From: Salipaludibacillus agaradhaerens
GTDB lineage: Bacteria; Bacillota; Bacilli; Bacillales; Salisediminibacteriaceae
Assembly (NCBI RefSeq): GCF_002019735.1
Contig: NZ_KV917378.1
Span: forward strand, 310,001 to 374,000
Length of the DNA: 64,000 nt
Direction of reading: 5' to 3'
Position numbers and translations under genes: made by a program. Of the stretch, positions 63,298-64,000 are shown one piece after another (the stretch's first letter is position 1; every line of letters begins with the position of its first letter). Below the pieces are notes generated by a model, which was not told the origin of the DNA, searched no databases, and saw nothing but the letters and a program-made list of their open reading frames with translations.

Positions 63298-63326
63298 AAA
63301 AGACGAAGCAAGATGCTTCGTCTTTT
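63298..63326. terminator. Bidirectional terminator
   Basis: Perfect AAAAGACGAAGC/GCTTCGTCTTTT stem with a 5-base loop, between convergent genes. Confidence 0.85.
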
Positions 63327-63369
63327 GCTTTACTCATAACTAGCTCTTTCATTTCATAATCAAAAGTGT

Positions 63370-64000
63370 TTAAGTCGGTTTAATTTGATCCTTCCGTTTT
63401 TTTATCCGGACTTTAAGTCTTCTTTTCTCCGTTAACGGTTTAGGTTCTCGTTTTATGTCCGCTTTAAATGCTTTTAGCATGGAGAAAATCATCATAAAAA
63501 GGACAACTGTAAGAGGAAAGGCGCTGACGATAATCGCTGTTTGCATGGCTTCTAAACCGCCTGTAGCCATTAAGACAACTGAGGAGGCGGCTAAAATCAG
63601 TCCCCAAATATATTTCACTATATTAGGTGGTTCAGTGCTCCCATTAGTTGTTTGCATACCTAGCACAAATGTGGCTGAATCTGCTGAGGTAATAAAAAAG
63701 GTACTGATAAGAAAAACCGTTATGATCGCTAAAAGGCTACTAAAGGGAAGCTGTTCATAGACAAAAAATAAAGCTGTTTCAAGGGTCTGTCCTGAAACAT
63801 TCAGTCCTAAAGTGTACTCATAAAAGATGCCCGTACCTCCAAAAACACAAAACCAAAGAGTACATACAAGGGTTGGAGCAACAAGGACAGCGATGACAAA
63901 TTCACGAACGGTTCTCCCTTTTGAAACTCGCGCAATAAACGTGCCGACAAACGGCGCCCAAGCGATCCACCAGGCCCAATAAAATATTGTCCATCCTTGT
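63370..64000 (-). CDS. BCCT family osmolyte transporter (partial, 5' end outside)
   Basis: The last 209 codons of a betaine/choline/carnitine transporter; the frame runs off the right edge of the window. The family signature WTIFYWAWWIAWAPFVGTFIARVS is complete, followed by GRTVREFV and GGTGIFYEY. Then come SADSATFVLGM and two more helices, and a basic tail (KREPKPLTEKRRLKVRIKKRKDQ), as in OpuD or BetL-type carriers, where the tail senses osmotic strength. Length before the visible part is unknown. Confidence 0.92.
   Translation of the reverse strand, partial: QGWTIFYWAWWIAWAPFVGTFIARVSKGRTVREFVIAVLVAPTLVCTLWFCVFGGTGIFYEYTLGLNVSGQTLETALFFVYEQLPFSSLLAIITVFLISTFFITSADSATFVLGMQTTNGSTEPPNIVKYIWGLILAASSVVLMATGGLEAMQTAIIVSAFPLTVVLFMMIFSMLKAFKADIKREPKPLTEKRRLKVRIKKRKDQIKPT

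Overview
The window reads as chromosome from a low-GC, endospore-forming Bacillaceae species. Sporulation genes (spoVS, cotE, spoVK, sirA) sit among housekeeping genes in the order known from Bacillus subtilis and its relatives: rny-ymdB-spoVS, then a 2-oxoacid oxidoreductase pair, miaB-ymcA-cotE-mutS-mutL-miaA-hfq-spoVK-hflX-ynbB-glnA, and later lexA-yneA-yneB-ynzC-tkt-sirA-yneF and ccdC-yneK. A BCCT osmolyte transporter and an SLC13 sodium symporter fit a salt-tolerant or alkaliphilic lifestyle, but that is inference. I see no tRNA, rRNA or CRISPR array.

Bases 1-22,810 are conserved core on the + strand: RNA turnover and biofilm signalling (rny, ymdB, ymcA), ferredoxin-linked carbon metabolism (korAB, with a perfect catabolite-repression site), tRNA modification (miaB, miaA), mismatch repair (mutS, mutL), spore coat and sporulation (spoVS, cotE, spoVK), Hfq, ribosome rescue (hflX) and glutamine synthetase. 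The glnR repressor gene that usually precedes glnA is absent, although a perfect GlnR/TnrA box overlaps the glnA promoter.

Bases 22,713-32,500 are accessory. A small (about 3.9 kb) integrative element, now probably defective, sits at the 3' end of glnA. It is bounded by two direct copies of the glnA tail plus terminator (22713-22804 and 26738-26825). It holds a truncated tyrosine recombinase, an LXG-domain polymorphic toxin with a putative immunity gene, a small gene behind an SOS-type promoter, and a small membrane protein. Beyond it lie a secreted acidic protein, a SUKH-type immunity gene, a TetR regulator with a tandem operator and its membrane-protein partner, bioB behind a BirA operator, and a minus-strand patch of immunity genes and gene fragments. 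Together this looks like a hotspot for exchange of intercellular-competition genes.

Bases 32,500-38,500 carry a nitrite reduction operon (nirB, nirD, a cobA-hemD fusion) and nirC, preceded by FNR-like and Rex-like sites. Bases 38,600-54,100 carry an acetyltransferase, a catalase, a SOS cluster (Y-family polymerase, lexA, yneA, yneB with several LexA boxes), transketolase, sirA, a heterodimeric ABC exporter, csoR-copZ and ccdC-yneK. Bases 54,700-60,100 hold a NUDIX hydrolase and a glucitol-type PTS operon with a SorC-type regulator. In place of a sorbitol-6-phosphate dehydrogenase this operon has a homoserine-dehydrogenase-like oxidoreductase with a C-terminal SAF domain. The window ends with an SLC13 carboxylate transporter, a ring-cleaving dioxygenase and the C-terminal part of a BCCT transporter.
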